A stretch of 18,006 nucleotides of DNA from Clostridiales bacterium (GCA_004555915.1 SFJM01000034.1:1-18006), one strand, 5' to 3'. Positions 1 to 7,777 are shown, counted from the stretch's first letter. Made by a program: numbers and translations. Notes: a model not told the origin generated them from the sequence alone.

Positions 1-676
1 GTTCCTGAAATGTGGTGACTGTGGCAGAGCAATGGCAAAACATGTGTGTCATCTGGCAGATGGCGGCAAGGCATATGCGTTCAACTGTGGGACATATCGC
101 AGGTATGGAGCACAATTCTGCACGCCGCATACCATTCCGCTCAAGGTTCTGGAAGAGATTGTTTTAAGCGACCTCAGAATAATTGTAAGGCATGTGCATG
201 ATTTGCGGGAGTTTGTTGCGCAGCACCATCAATCGGCTTCCAAGACAAAGAAAATGGTTGATACGGAAAAAGGTAAGCTGGAATCAGAATTGGAACGTAT
301 AAAAAAACGGAAACAATCCGTATATGAGGATTACAAAGAGGGGCTGATTTCCAGGGATGAATTTCTTTCTTACAGAGCAGAATATCTCAAAAAAGAGGAA
401 TTATACGCGAAGCAAATGGAAGCACTGGCAAAGAAAATGGAGAAGCAGACCGCGGAGGATATTTTTGAAACCCCATGGCTGAAACACCTGCTGGAGCAAA
501 GAGATATTGAGAAATTGGATCGGGAAATGGTGGTTGAAATGATACATGAAATTATCATATATGAGAATGACAAAATCAAAATCCGGTATAATTTTTCAAA
601 TGAGCTGGAGCATCTGTTTTCCAGCATATATAGCCTGACAGGCGGATAAAAGGTTTGCGCAAATAATATCCAGCAC
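1..676 (+). mobile_element. Right end of an integrated element carrying a large serine recombinase (left part outside window)
   Basis: The visible part holds the 3' portion of a large serine recombinase gene, then about 30 bases, then an amidase reading frame that starts in the middle of its conserved N-terminal motif. Serine integrases are commonly encoded next to one attachment site of their element, so this arrangement fits the right boundary of a prophage or integrative element. The right limit is inferred: the base sequence becomes amidase-coding at about 667-676. No other cargo can be seen because the element extends beyond the left edge. Whether the element is still mobile cannot be told from here. 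Confidence 0.6.
2..649 (+). CDS. Large serine recombinase (site-specific integrase), C-terminal fragment cut by the window edge
   Basis: The open frame runs in from the left edge and stops at 647-649; 215 residues are visible. The visible protein starts inside the recombinase zinc beta-ribbon: a CGDC pair at codons 11-22, then a second Cys pair in FNCGTYRRYGAQFC. After it comes a long charged coiled-coil stretch rich in K, E and Q (about residues 80-155), then a C-terminal region ending IRYNFSNELEHLF. This order (zinc ribbon, coiled coil, short tail) is typical of the C-terminal half of large serine integrases such as those of phages and conjugative transposons. The catalytic N-terminal domain with its serine is outside the window, so activity cannot be judged. 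The ATG at 32 is internal to the gene and is not a start. Placement beside an interrupted amidase gene suggests it is the integrase that caused the interruption. Confidence 0.9.
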   Translation, partial: FLKCGDCGRAMAKHVCHLADGGKAYAFNCGTYRRYGAQFCTPHTIPLKVLEEIVLSDLRIIVRHVHDLREFVAQHHQSASKTKKMVDTEKGKLESELERIKKRKQSVYEDYKEGLISRDEFLSYRAEYLKKEELYAKQMEALAKKMEKQTAEDIFETPWLKHLLEQRDIEKLDREMVVEMIHEIIIYENDKIKIRYNFSNELEHLFSSIYSLTGG

Positions 677-690
677 ATGGCGGGTTTGAC
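650..690. other. Probable attachment-site junction (attR-like) between element and amidase gene
   Basis: Between the recombinase stop (649) and the amidase frame there are in-frame stop codons (TAA at 664-666) and then, with no start codon, the amidase sequence YPAHGGFDGGA. In intact Amidase_3 proteins this motif normally reads like DPGHGG or DAGHGG. The residue before the conserved His is Ala (GCA at 673-675) where Gly is expected, so homology to the host gene probably begins at or just before the CAT at 676-678. Serine integrases cross over at a two-base core, which should lie near 670-680. The exact core cannot be fixed without the other end or an empty site. Confidence 0.5.
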
Positions 691-1239
691 GGTGGTGCCG
701 TGGCAGATGACGGGACAGCGGAACAGGATATCAATCTGGCGATTGTCAGGAAATGTGAAGCATTTGCCGGCATGTTCGGCATTCATACACTGTTAACCCG
801 TGCGGATGGAAATTCCATTGATTATGATGCTGAAAAAAGCATCCGGCAAAATAAGGTTGCAGATATCCATGCAAGGGAACAGATTGTCACGCAGGTGGAA
901 AACCCGATTTTTCTTTCGGTGCATTTGAATAAATTTTCTGATTCAGCGTATTCCGGCGCACAGGTTTTCTGGTCGAAAAACAATCCGGAAGGACAGCTGC
1001 TGGCACAGCAGATACAGGCAGCGTTTACATCTGGATTATCTCCGAAGAAGGAACGGAATGCCAAGCAGGCATCGGATGATATTTATCTGATGAAGCATCT
1101 GACCTGTCCCGCCGTGATTGTGGAATGCGGTTTTTTATCCAATCAACAGGAAGCACAGCTGTTAAAACAGGATACGTATCAGAAACGGCTTACACTGTGC
1201 ATCGTCAATGGCTACCTGCAATATGCGGAGCAGTCTTGA
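667..1239 (+). pseudogene. N-acetylmuramoyl-L-alanine amidase (Amidase_3, CwlD-like), 5' end removed by element insertion
   Basis: About 190 residues of a zinc-dependent amidase that would cleave the amide bond between MurNAc and L-alanine in peptidoglycan. All four Amidase_3 active-site positions survive downstream of the junction: His of AHGG (codon 676-678), Glu of TAEQDINL (721-723), His of SVHLN (922-924) and Glu of VECGFLSN (1123-1125). The frame is closed by TAA at 664-666, and no ATG with a ribosome-binding site precedes the first His. The missing part would be the N-terminal signal or membrane segment and first strand, about 40-50 residues in CwlD-type enzymes. A GTG at 700 is the first possible start but has no visible ribosome-binding site and would omit the first zinc ligand. 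The gene is therefore inactive in this arrangement, though otherwise intact and potentially restorable by excision. A role in spores is possible but cannot be shown here. Confidence 0.8.
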
Positions 1240-1243
1240 AAAA

Positions 1244-1273
1244 AGAGAGAAGAATGTAAAAATTCTTCTCTCT
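1244..1273 (+). terminator. Hairpin downstream of amidase gene (likely terminator)
   Basis: A perfect 12-base-pair stem, AGAGAGAAGAAT pairing with ATTCTTCTCTCT, with a six-base loop, starts five bases after the amidase stop. The downstream T content on the plus strand is poor (TTACTGCTCTTATATT). On the minus strand the stem would be followed by six T's, so it may act better in that direction or on both strands. Confidence 0.6.
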
Positions 1274-1364
1274 TACTGCTCTTATATTACCACAAAATCG
1301 CAATTTTTTCAAGTCTTGTTATTTCCCTCCCAATGCGGTAAGAAGTATAGGGAGGTGTATGACA

Positions 1365-1844
1365 ATGCAGGAATTACAGGCATGGTTCCATCCGGTGCAG
1401 ATGGAACAGACAAAAGCGGAGCTGATGCAATGCAATCAACTCACGGAACGGTATGGACTTTCACTGACGGAAGCAGAAATGGAACAGCTGGCACTGCGGC
1501 GCGTGGAAGCATTACATGCATCCGGGCGTGTGGAGTTTGGACCGGGGATTCTGGAGAAACTGGCGCGTGCCTTTTGCGATTCGCCCTATCTGGAGCAGGC
1601 GGCGTATGCGGAAACACTGGCGGAATTACAGGAGCTGTTTTATGCGTTCAAAACGGAATGCATGGAGCGGGTTTCTGATGATGCGCTTGTGGAAGCGATG
1701 CGGTTGATATATAATGAAGCTGTACATGGAGATCTGACCCGTCTGGCAGATGCCGACCGGGATACGATTTATCGCATTGTCCGTACCGGCAGCCTGCGCG
1801 GCACAGACTGGGAACGGGATGAAATGAGGTGGGAAGATGTGTGA
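1365..1844 (+). CDS. DUF6323-like protein of unknown function
   Basis: A 159-residue soluble, acidic, helix-rich protein without signal peptide or membrane segments. It resembles the DUF6323 family of Clostridia, judged by memory of its pattern: an early YGLSLTEAEMEQL helix, a VEFGPGILEKLARAF segment and an ETLAELQELFYAFKTE segment followed by VSDDALVEAM. The family has no established function, and its members are usually found next to a DUF6179 gene, as here. I chose ATG 1365 because GGAGG at 1351-1355 lies nine bases ahead; ATG 1359 is in frame but only three bases from it. The stop overlaps the start of the next gene by eight bases, so translation of the two is probably coupled. Confidence 0.75.
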   Translation: MQELQAWFHPVQMEQTKAELMQCNQLTERYGLSLTEAEMEQLALRRVEALHASGRVEFGPGILEKLARAFCDSPYLEQAAYAETLAELQELFYAFKTECMERVSDDALVEAMRLIYNEAVHGDLTRLADADRDTIYRIVRTGSLRGTDWERDEMRWEDV

Positions 1845-2725
1845 ACATTTCCTGCCTGTGGAAGGCCTGACAGCAGATCAGACCCTGACCATCCAGCGGC
1901 AGTTATATCTCCTGCTTGCCCGACAGACACAGAAATATACATCGGGAGAAAGCAGCTCCATTCCGGAGGAGCTGGCAGCAGAGCTGCTGGATTCCATCTG
2001 CTTTTGTCTGGAACAGCATGAAGCCGGTCTGCATGTCCTGCTGCATGGCGATGGTACGGAGGCATTGGAGGAAGGAATCCGGCGGATTGGGCGCAAACAG
2101 GTGCATGGCAGAGTGTTGTGGCAGCAGATTTGCAACCATCTGCCGCCGGTGGAAAACCAATCCATGCTGGATACACTGGGCGGAATCGGTACCTTCTGGA
2201 AACAATATAATCCCCGTTTTTTTTGCACATCAGGTTCCGGGAGATCTGGATTACCAGTTGAGTGCGCCGGTATCGGAACAACTGCATGGCGTGGATTATA
2301 TCAATCGGTATCTGGAACATCTTGCCGTTGAAAATAGTTTTTTGCGGCAGTTCACAAAAGAGGCATTGGAGCCGGTTCTGAACAGCTACTGTCCGGATTA
2401 CCAGGGACTTCTGGTCAATCTATATGAGCCGGCTGCCGCCAATGCATTGGGCTGTGTGCTGCTGGACAGGGATATCTGTGCACTGGTTATCCCGCCGGAT
2501 GGATATACGGCATTGCATGGGTACTTTGCCGGGCAAACAACAGGTGAAATCAAACAGATCCTATGCCGGGCGGCACAAAGGTTGTCAGAGCAAATGGACA
2601 TGCGGTCCGCTTCGGCGAGACAATATTTACATGCATATGCGGAACGGCTTGTGCCGCGGATTGCTGCCGTGCGCAGTGCGGATGGATTGAGAGGAATTTT
2701 CCCTTCTGCAGACAATACAAACTGA
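1837..2725 (+). pseudogene. DUF6179-like protein, interrupted by a +1 frameshift in a T8 run
   Basis: The first part reads from ATG 1837 (ribosome-binding site AGGTGGG at 1827-1833) and includes the motif GESSSIPEELAAELLDSI. The reading then passes into NPRFFCTSG and ends early at 2331. The continuation, HQVPGDLDYQLSAPV... to DNTN, lies in another frame and ends at 2725. The two halves join at eight T's (2217-2224): with seven T's the reading would be NPRFFAHQVPGDLDYQL, which fits the pattern I recall for DUF6179 proteins. The restored product would be about 295 residues, soluble, with unknown function. Both halves look otherwise well preserved, so the shift is recent, a sequencing or assembly error, or a real slippage or phase-variation site. 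The gene sits between its usual DUF6323 partner and radA, four bases before radA's first ATG. Confidence 0.75.
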
Positions 2726-2735
2726 AAGGATGCCT

Positions 2736-4115
2736 ATGAAACAGAAAACAACTTTTTTATGTTCCGAATGCGGATATGAAAGCCCCAAATGGTACGGAAA
2801 GTGCCCCTCCTGTGGCGCATGGAATACCATGGATGAGTTTAAAGAAGCAAAAGCAGCTGCGGCGCCCCGGGGAACGCTGCCGAAAACCGGACGGCGTACC
2901 CGGAATAAGCCACAGGCCATTGCCAACATTGAGACAGAAGCGGAATTGCGGTTCCATACAGGCATTTCCGAGCTGGATCGTGTATTGGGTGGCGGTGCGG
3001 TACATGGCAGTTTTGTGCTGGTAGGCGGTGAACCGGGTATCGGCAAGTCCACACTGCTGTTGCAGATGTGTCAGGAAATGTGCCGGCAGGCAAAGGTGTT
3101 ATATGTATCCGGTGAGGAATCCCTGCGGCAGATTCGCCTGCGTGCCGACCGGCTGCATATTTCCTCTCCAGAGCTGTTTGTGCTGGCAGAAACCGATTTG
3201 GAGGAGATTATTGAGGAAACCGAGCTGCTGCGTCCGGATGTATTGATTGTTGACTCTATTCAGACGGTCTATAAATCCGATTTGAGCAGTGCACCGGGGA
3301 ATACCACACAGATCAAGGAATGTGCCATGACACTGATGCAGTATGCAAAACGGCATAATGTGACCATTTTCATTGTAGGACATGTAAACAAGGAAGGCAC
3401 GCTGGCGGGCCCGAAGATTCTGGAGCATATGGTTGACTGTGTGCTGTATTTTGAAGGTGAAAAGCAGATCTCCTTCCGCTGCCTGCGTGCGGCAAAAAAC
3501 CGCTTTGGCTCGACAAATGAAATTGGTGTATTCGAAATGAGTGACTGTGGTCTGGTGGAAGTGCCAAACCCTTCCGCTGCCATGCTGTCCGGTCACCCGA
3601 TGGATGCCTCCGGCAACTGCATTGCATGTACCATGGAGGGAAGCCGGCCGATTCTGGCGGAAATACAGGCACTGGTTACCAAGACCGCCTATGGTACCCC
3701 GCGCCGCATGTCAGCCGGTGTGGATTACAACCGCATGGTGCTGCTGCTGGCGATTCTGGAAAAACGGGTCGGACTGTATTTGTCCTCCAGTGATGCGTAT
3801 ATCAATGTCATTGGCGGCATGCGGCTGGATGAACCGGCAATTGACCTGCCGGTTGCATTGGCAATTGCATCCAGCTACCGTGACCAGCCATTGCCGGAGG
3901 GCGTGATGGCATTTGGTGAAGTGGGCCTGACCGGCGAACTGCGTGCCGTGACAGCAGTGGGACAGCGGATTCACGAGGCAATTCGGCTGGGCTTTACCAC
4001 CTGCATCATGCCCAAGCAGGACATCGGTCGCATGCAGATTCCGGAAGGCTTCCGCGTGATTCAGACGGATAACATTGCACAGGCTATCGGCGCGGCCTTT
4101 GGGGGCAAAAAATAA
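2736..4115 (+). CDS. radA: DNA repair protein RadA
   Basis: A 459-residue RecA-superfamily ATPase that helps process recombination intermediates and drives branch migration. Seen in order: a four-cysteine zinc finger (CSECG at residues 9-13, CPSCG at 23-27), Walker A GEPGIGKS (about 98-105), Walker B VLIVDS, the RadA-specific KNRFG motif, and a C-terminal Lon-protease-like domain with DLPVALAIASSY and FGEVGLTGELR. Length and domain order are normal for the family. ATG 2736 is preferred to ATG 2730, because the AAAGGA at 2725-2730 overlaps the latter but is five bases ahead of 2736. It follows the DUF6179-like gene directly and ends just before a terminator, so it is probably the last gene of that operon. 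Confidence 0.97.
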   Translation: MKQKTTFLCSECGYESPKWYGKCPSCGAWNTMDEFKEAKAAAAPRGTLPKTGRRTRNKPQAIANIETEAELRFHTGISELDRVLGGGAVHGSFVLVGGEPGIGKSTLLLQMCQEMCRQAKVLYVSGEESLRQIRLRADRLHISSPELFVLAETDLEEIIEETELLRPDVLIVDSIQTVYKSDLSSAPGNTTQIKECAMTLMQYAKRHNVTIFIVGHVNKEGTLAGPKILEHMVDCVLYFEGEKQISFRCLRAAKNRFGSTNEIGVFEMSDCGLVEVPNPSAAMLSGHPMDASGNCIACTMEGSRPILAEIQALVTKTAYGTPRRMSAGVDYNRMVLLLAILEKRVGLYLSSSDAYINVIGGMRLDEPAIDLPVALAIASSYRDQPLPEGVMAFGEVGLTGELRAVTAVGQRIHEAIRLGFTTCIMPKQDIGRMQIPEGFRVIQTDNIAQAIGAAFGGKK

Positions 4116-4130
4116 AACAGACATGGGCAG

Positions 4131-4158
4131 GCGGGCGTTTTCCAGGCGTCCGCTTTTT
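4131..4158 (+). terminator. Intrinsic terminator after radA
   Basis: A seven-base-pair GC-rich stem, GCGGGCG with CGTCCGC (one G-T pair), has a nine-base loop and is followed by TTTTT at 4154-4158. A wider pairing of GGGCAGG with CCTGCCC encloses it. It begins 15 bases after the radA stop. Confidence 0.85.
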
Positions 4159-4163
4159 CCTGC

Positions 4164-4189
4164 CCGGAAAAGATAAAAAATTTTTCCGG
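4164..4189. repeat. Inverted repeat upstream of the ECF sigma operon
   Basis: CCGGAAAA (4164-4171) and TTTTCCGG (4182-4189) form a perfect eight-base inverted repeat around an A-rich ten-base loop, just behind the radA terminator. It may be a second termination structure or an operator for the sigma factor operon. I could not define a convincing promoter for that operon between 4190 and 4250. Confidence 0.45.
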
Positions 4190-4262
4190 AGTGGACTATC
4201 TTTTTCCTGTCTGTGGCAGTTATACCAGATAGAAGCGCGTTTCAAACGGAAGGAGGTGCGGC

Positions 4263-4781
4263 ATGGATGAGGATTTTCTCCTGATACAGAAAATGAAGCT
4301 GGGCAGTGAAGCGGCGATGGATGCCTTTGTTCGCAAATATTATGCGGACATCCTGCATTACTGCTACCGACATTTGTATGACAGCGGGGAAGCGGAGGAT
4401 GCGACACAGGAAACCTTTGAACGCTTTTTCCGTCATCTGCGGGATTACCGGCATTACGGCAAGGCAAAAAATTACCTGTATGTCATCGCGGGAAATCTGT
4501 GCAAAAGCCGGTATGGCACAGCATCTGCCGTGCCGCTGGACGAATCCATGGAAGCCGCTGGCAACCATGCGGAGGAAATTGCGGTAAAGACGGATCTCTC
4601 TGTCGCAATGCAGAAACTGCCCATGGAGCTGCGGGATGTCCTGATTTTACATTATTTTCAGGATCTGAAGCTGAGAGAGATTGCGGACATCCTGCAAATC
4701 GGACTTCCTTTGGTGAAATACCGGATGAGACAAGCCAAAGCATGCATGCGTGAGTTATTAGGGGAGGAGGAATACCCATGA
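4263..4781 (+). CDS. ECF-type RNA polymerase sigma factor (sigma-70 family)
   Basis: A 172-residue alternative sigma factor. Region 2 is visible at the N-terminus (EAAMDAFVRKYYADILHYCYRH, then DATQETFERFFRHLRDY). Region 4 is at the C-terminus (LPMELRDVLILHYFQDLKL followed by the helix-turn-helix REIADILQIGLPLVKYRMRQAK). There is no region 1.1 or 3, as expected for the ECF group. The start is set by a strong GGAAGGAGG eight bases or less ahead. The stop overlaps the next start in an ATGA arrangement, so the next protein is made with it and is a candidate regulator of its activity. The target promoters are not known. Confidence 0.93.
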   Translation: MDEDFLLIQKMKLGSEAAMDAFVRKYYADILHYCYRHLYDSGEAEDATQETFERFFRHLRDYRHYGKAKNYLYVIAGNLCKSRYGTASAVPLDESMEAAGNHAEEIAVKTDLSVAMQKLPMELRDVLILHYFQDLKLREIADILQIGLPLVKYRMRQAKACMRELLGEEEYP

Positions 4782-5536
4782 CAAGGCTGGAGGAACAAAT
4801 CAGAATCTGGCGGGAACAGGAGCATCTGCCTGTCGTGCGGGAAACACAGATACAGCACACAGTTGAACGGGCAAAACAAGCGTTTTATGAAAGGGAACGT
4901 GCACAGCCGTGTACATATCTTTCCTTTGTCCTGTTACAGGCGCGGTTCATGCGGAAAAGCTGGTGGGTGGCACAGCTTGCCGTGCTGGCAGCACTGTGGT
5001 TTGGTCTGTATACCATGCAGGATGCGGATTTCCTGCGGCGTGGTTCCGGCGTGCTGATCTCGACATTTGTCATCCTGATGGTGCCGGAGCTTTGGAAAAA
5101 TGTCCGCACACAGTCCACAGAAGTGGAAAGCGCATCCTATTTCACCCTGCGGCAGGTCTATGCTGCGCGGCTGACCGTGTTTGCCACGGTGGATTTGCTG
5201 CTGCTGTCGCTGTTTCTCGCGGTCACCACCATGACAGTCAGTCTGACACTGTGGGATATACTCATTCAGTTTGTCATCCCATTCCATGTGACCTGCTGTA
5301 TCTGCCTGAGGGTACTATGCAGCCGATTGTGTTCGGAATATTTTGCCGTTGCGCTGTCGCTGTTTTGGTCGGCCGTCTGGATGTGGATTGTCATGAACGA
5401 AACCATTTATACAATGATCTCAAAACCGATATGGATTGCACTTTTAGTCATTTCCGCTGTGTATCTCGTTTATGCAGTCAGGCGGGTATTGCAATCCGCC
5501 AATCAAAGCTGGGAGGGAAATTTAATATGGAATTAA
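4778..5536 (+). CDS. Six-helix membrane protein, possible sigma regulator or ABC partner
   Basis: A 252-residue protein with a cytoplasmic, charged, helical N-terminus of about 60 residues. About six predicted transmembrane helices follow (roughly 62-80, 91-108, 133-155, 158-178, 186-208, 214-236). It lacks the HxxxCxxC zinc anti-sigma motif, so it is not a classic ZAS-type anti-sigma factor. Its position is telling: it overlaps the sigma gene by four bases and the ABC ATPase gene by ten. It could hold the sigma factor at the membrane through its N-terminus, or be a second membrane subunit of the transporter. I do not recognise the family by name. Confidence 0.85.
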   Translation: MTRLEEQIRIWREQEHLPVVRETQIQHTVERAKQAFYERERAQPCTYLSFVLLQARFMRKSWWVAQLAVLAALWFGLYTMQDADFLRRGSGVLISTFVILMVPELWKNVRTQSTEVESASYFTLRQVYAARLTVFATVDLLLLSLFLAVTTMTVSLTLWDILIQFVIPFHVTCCICLRVLCSRLCSEYFAVALSLFWSAVWMWIVMNETIYTMISKPIWIALLVISAVYLVYAVRRVLQSANQSWEGNLIWN

Positions 5537-6414
5537 AGCTGGCACAGCTGACAAAAACCTTTGGTGACATGACCGCGGTTGATGCGGTTTCCTATACCAT
5601 GCGCAATGGTGTCTATGGCCTGCTGGGTGTGAACGGTGCGGGAAAAACCACACTGATGCGCATGATCTGTACGCTGATGAAGCCGACCGACGGCGTGATT
5701 ACCTGGAATGGACGGGATATCTGGAGTCTGGATGGGGAATACCGCCGTGTGCTGGGCTATCTGCCTCAGGAATTTGGCTTTTATCCGGATTTTTCCGCTG
5801 AGGAGTACCTGTTATATATCGCCTCCATCAAGGGCCTTCGCCCGGCTGTGGCAAAACAGCGTGTCAATGAGCTGCTGCATACCGTTGGCATGGAGCAGGT
5901 GCGCAAAAAGAAAATGAAGAAATTTTCCGGCGGTATGAAACGGCGTATCGGCATTGCCCAGGCAATGCTGAACGATCCGCAGATTCTGATATTGGACGAA
6001 CCCACCGCCGGACTGGACCCGAATGAACGCATTCGCTTTCGTAACCTCATCAGTGAGCTTTCGGAACAGCGGCTGGTGTTGCTGTCCACGCATATTGTCT
6101 CAGATGTGGAGTATATTGCTAATGATATCCTGCTGATGAAAGAAGGACGCATTGCATGCAGCGGGGCACCACAGCAATTGATTGCTGACATGCCGATACA
6201 TGTGTGGCGCTGTACGGTCACAAAACAGGAGGAAGCAGCCTATACCAGACAATATAAAATTGCCAATATGAAGCTGACTGTTGGCGGGACAGAGCTGCGC
6301 ATTCTGTCTGAGCAGCAGCCCTGCGCGCAGGCCGTGCAGGAAGCGGCAACGCTTGAAGATGTCTTTCTCTATCATTTTGGCGAGACAGGAGGAGAAAACA
6401 ATGCTGTTTTATGA
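5527..6414 (+). CDS. ABC transporter ATP-binding protein
   Basis: A 295-residue ATPase subunit. Visible motifs: Walker A GVNGAGKTT (about residues 34-42), Q-loop in LGYLPQEFGF, signature FSGGMKRR, Walker B LILDEPTAGLD and H-loop STH. The C-terminal extension of about 80 residues ends TLEDVFLYHFGE, a feature of ATPases that pair with ABC-2 permeases. ATG 5527 is chosen because GGGAGGG lies ten bases ahead and the protein then begins at the usual first beta strand (MELKLAQLTKTFG); the open frame further upstream (from 4909) only shadows the preceding gene. It overlaps the permease gene that follows by 14 bases. The substrate is not evident. Confidence 0.95.
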   Translation: MELKLAQLTKTFGDMTAVDAVSYTMRNGVYGLLGVNGAGKTTLMRMICTLMKPTDGVITWNGRDIWSLDGEYRRVLGYLPQEFGFYPDFSAEEYLLYIASIKGLRPAVAKQRVNELLHTVGMEQVRKKKMKKFSGGMKRRIGIAQAMLNDPQILILDEPTAGLDPNERIRFRNLISELSEQRLVLLSTHIVSDVEYIANDILLMKEGRIACSGAPQQLIADMPIHVWRCTVTKQEEAAYTRQYKIANMKLTVGGTELRILSEQQPCAQAVQEAATLEDVFLYHFGETGGENNAVL

Positions 6415-7633
6415 GGTGAAGAAGATATTTTCCCGTGTGGTAAACAAAGTTGTATTGGTGCTGCTGGCGATTGTTCTGCTGTTTGCATCGGTTATGGCGA
6501 TACGGGAGAATGAGAATTACTGGGTTAATGAAACAGGAGAGTCAGAATACGGTATCCATGCGGTACGAAAGCTGGCAAAAGCGCAGCACGAATGGGCAGG
6601 AACGCTGACAGAGCAATGTATTGCGGAGGTAATACAGGAAAACGCACGAATAAGGAATACGCCGGAAGCACAATCGGAGGATATTCAGCAACAGAACATT
6701 GCGTACAGCTGGAGGCAGGGAATAGAAGGCATCCGTGATGTCATTAACAGTTCCTTCTGTGCCTTTCAGGAATATGACTATTATAAAGCGGATACACTGA
6801 CTGCTGCTGATGCGGCGGATTTTTACAGCAATCGTACCGCTCATCTGGAAGAATGGCTGAGCAATGAGGAAAATACCGATAGATATTCCGATGCGGAAAA
6901 GCAATTCCTGCTGGAACAGTATCAGAAGATGGAAATACCCCTGAAATATGATTTTGTCAGGAATTGGGACAGCTTTTTTCAGTGGTCTGTTACAATTCAG
7001 ATGTTCCTTGCCATGTTGCTGGGATTTCTGGTATCCGGAATCTTTTCCGGTGAGGCACAGACCAAAGCGGATGCGGTTTTTTATGCTGCGCAGTATGGCA
7101 GAAGCAAAGGGGTCCGCGCCAAAGTGCTGGCAGGTTTCTGTATTGTCACAGTGCTGTATTGGGTGGTATTCCTGCTATATACGCTGTTTGTGCTGGGCTG
7201 CACCGGCTTTATAGGTGCAGACTGTATGATACAGATCATGCACTGGAAGAGCTTTTACAACATCACAATCGGGCAGGAGTATCTGCTTCTTGCCGTTGGA
7301 GGATACATTGGCTGTCTGTTTCTGTCAGCGCTGACCATGCTGGTTTCCGCAAAGACAAATTCCACTGTATTGGCAGTGCTGGTTCCATTTGTGGCAATCT
7401 TTATTCCGAATTTTATCTACAATCAGTCAACCAGTTTGCTGGCGGATAAAATTGTGGGATTACTGCCCGATCAGCTGCTGCAATTGAACTCTGTGCTGTG
7501 CCGCTTTAGCCTGTATTCTATCGGCGGAACAGTTGTGGGTTCTATAAGTATTCTATTCGTGTTATATACAGTATTGACACTGGTTCTTCAGCCTGTCCTG
7601 TATACGGTATTTCGTAAGAAGGAAGTACGGTAA
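6401..7633 (+). CDS. ABC-2 type transporter permease
   Basis: A 410-residue membrane subunit. A first helix lies at about residues 14-34 (NKVVLVLLAIVLLFASV). It is followed by a large, polar, presumably extracellular loop of about 150 residues rich in E, Q and N, then five or six helices in the second half (for example MFLAMLLGFLVSGIF, VLYWVVFLLYTLFVL, TVLAVLVPFVAIFIPNF and a last one near the C-terminus). This layout is typical of ABC-2 permeases of the exporter type. The start ATG 6401 follows AGGAGG at 6387-6393 and overlaps the ATPase gene. It is the last gene of the sigma factor operon. Confidence 0.9.
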   Translation: MLFYEVKKIFSRVVNKVVLVLLAIVLLFASVMAIRENENYWVNETGESEYGIHAVRKLAKAQHEWAGTLTEQCIAEVIQENARIRNTPEAQSEDIQQQNIAYSWRQGIEGIRDVINSSFCAFQEYDYYKADTLTAADAADFYSNRTAHLEEWLSNEENTDRYSDAEKQFLLEQYQKMEIPLKYDFVRNWDSFFQWSVTIQMFLAMLLGFLVSGIFSGEAQTKADAVFYAAQYGRSKGVRAKVLAGFCIVTVLYWVVFLLYTLFVLGCTGFIGADCMIQIMHWKSFYNITIGQEYLLLAVGGYIGCLFLSALTMLVSAKTNSTVLAVLVPFVAIFIPNFIYNQSTSLLADKIVGLLPDQLLQLNSVLCRFSLYSIGGTVVGSISILFVLYTVLTLVLQPVLYTVFRKKEVR

Positions 7634-7755
7634 ATACAGATAAGTATGCAATGAATAGCACAAAAAAATATTTTTGTTCAAGTGGAGCTACAGGCACGGG
7701 ACTACATATGGATATCCGGTTCTCTGGAATACCAGGGAAGAAGGATAAAAAAATA

Positions 7756-7777
7756 AGCGGACGCCATGGCGTCCGCT
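7756..7777 (-). terminator. Palindromic terminator between ABC permease and trigger factor genes
   Basis: A perfect 22-base palindrome, AGCGGACGCC followed by ATGGCGTCCGCT. On the minus strand it is followed by TTATTTTTTTAT, so it terminates the trigger factor gene well. On the plus strand only TTT follows, so it may also stop the ABC operon but more weakly. Confidence 0.85.

Noticed and set aside
700..1239. Amidase as a functional gene from GTG 700
   Set aside because: No ribosome-binding site precedes GTG 700 and the product would lack the first zinc-binding histidine, so it was called a truncated gene.
1274..1350. Promoter for the DUF6323-like operon
   Set aside because: TTGTTA-like and TATATT-like hexamers can be found but none pair at 16-18 bases, so no promoter was annotated.
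4909..5526. N-terminal extension of the ABC ATPase of about 206 residues
   Set aside because: The extension overlaps the six-helix membrane gene in another frame and has no similarity to ATPases; ATG 5527 has a good ribosome-binding site.
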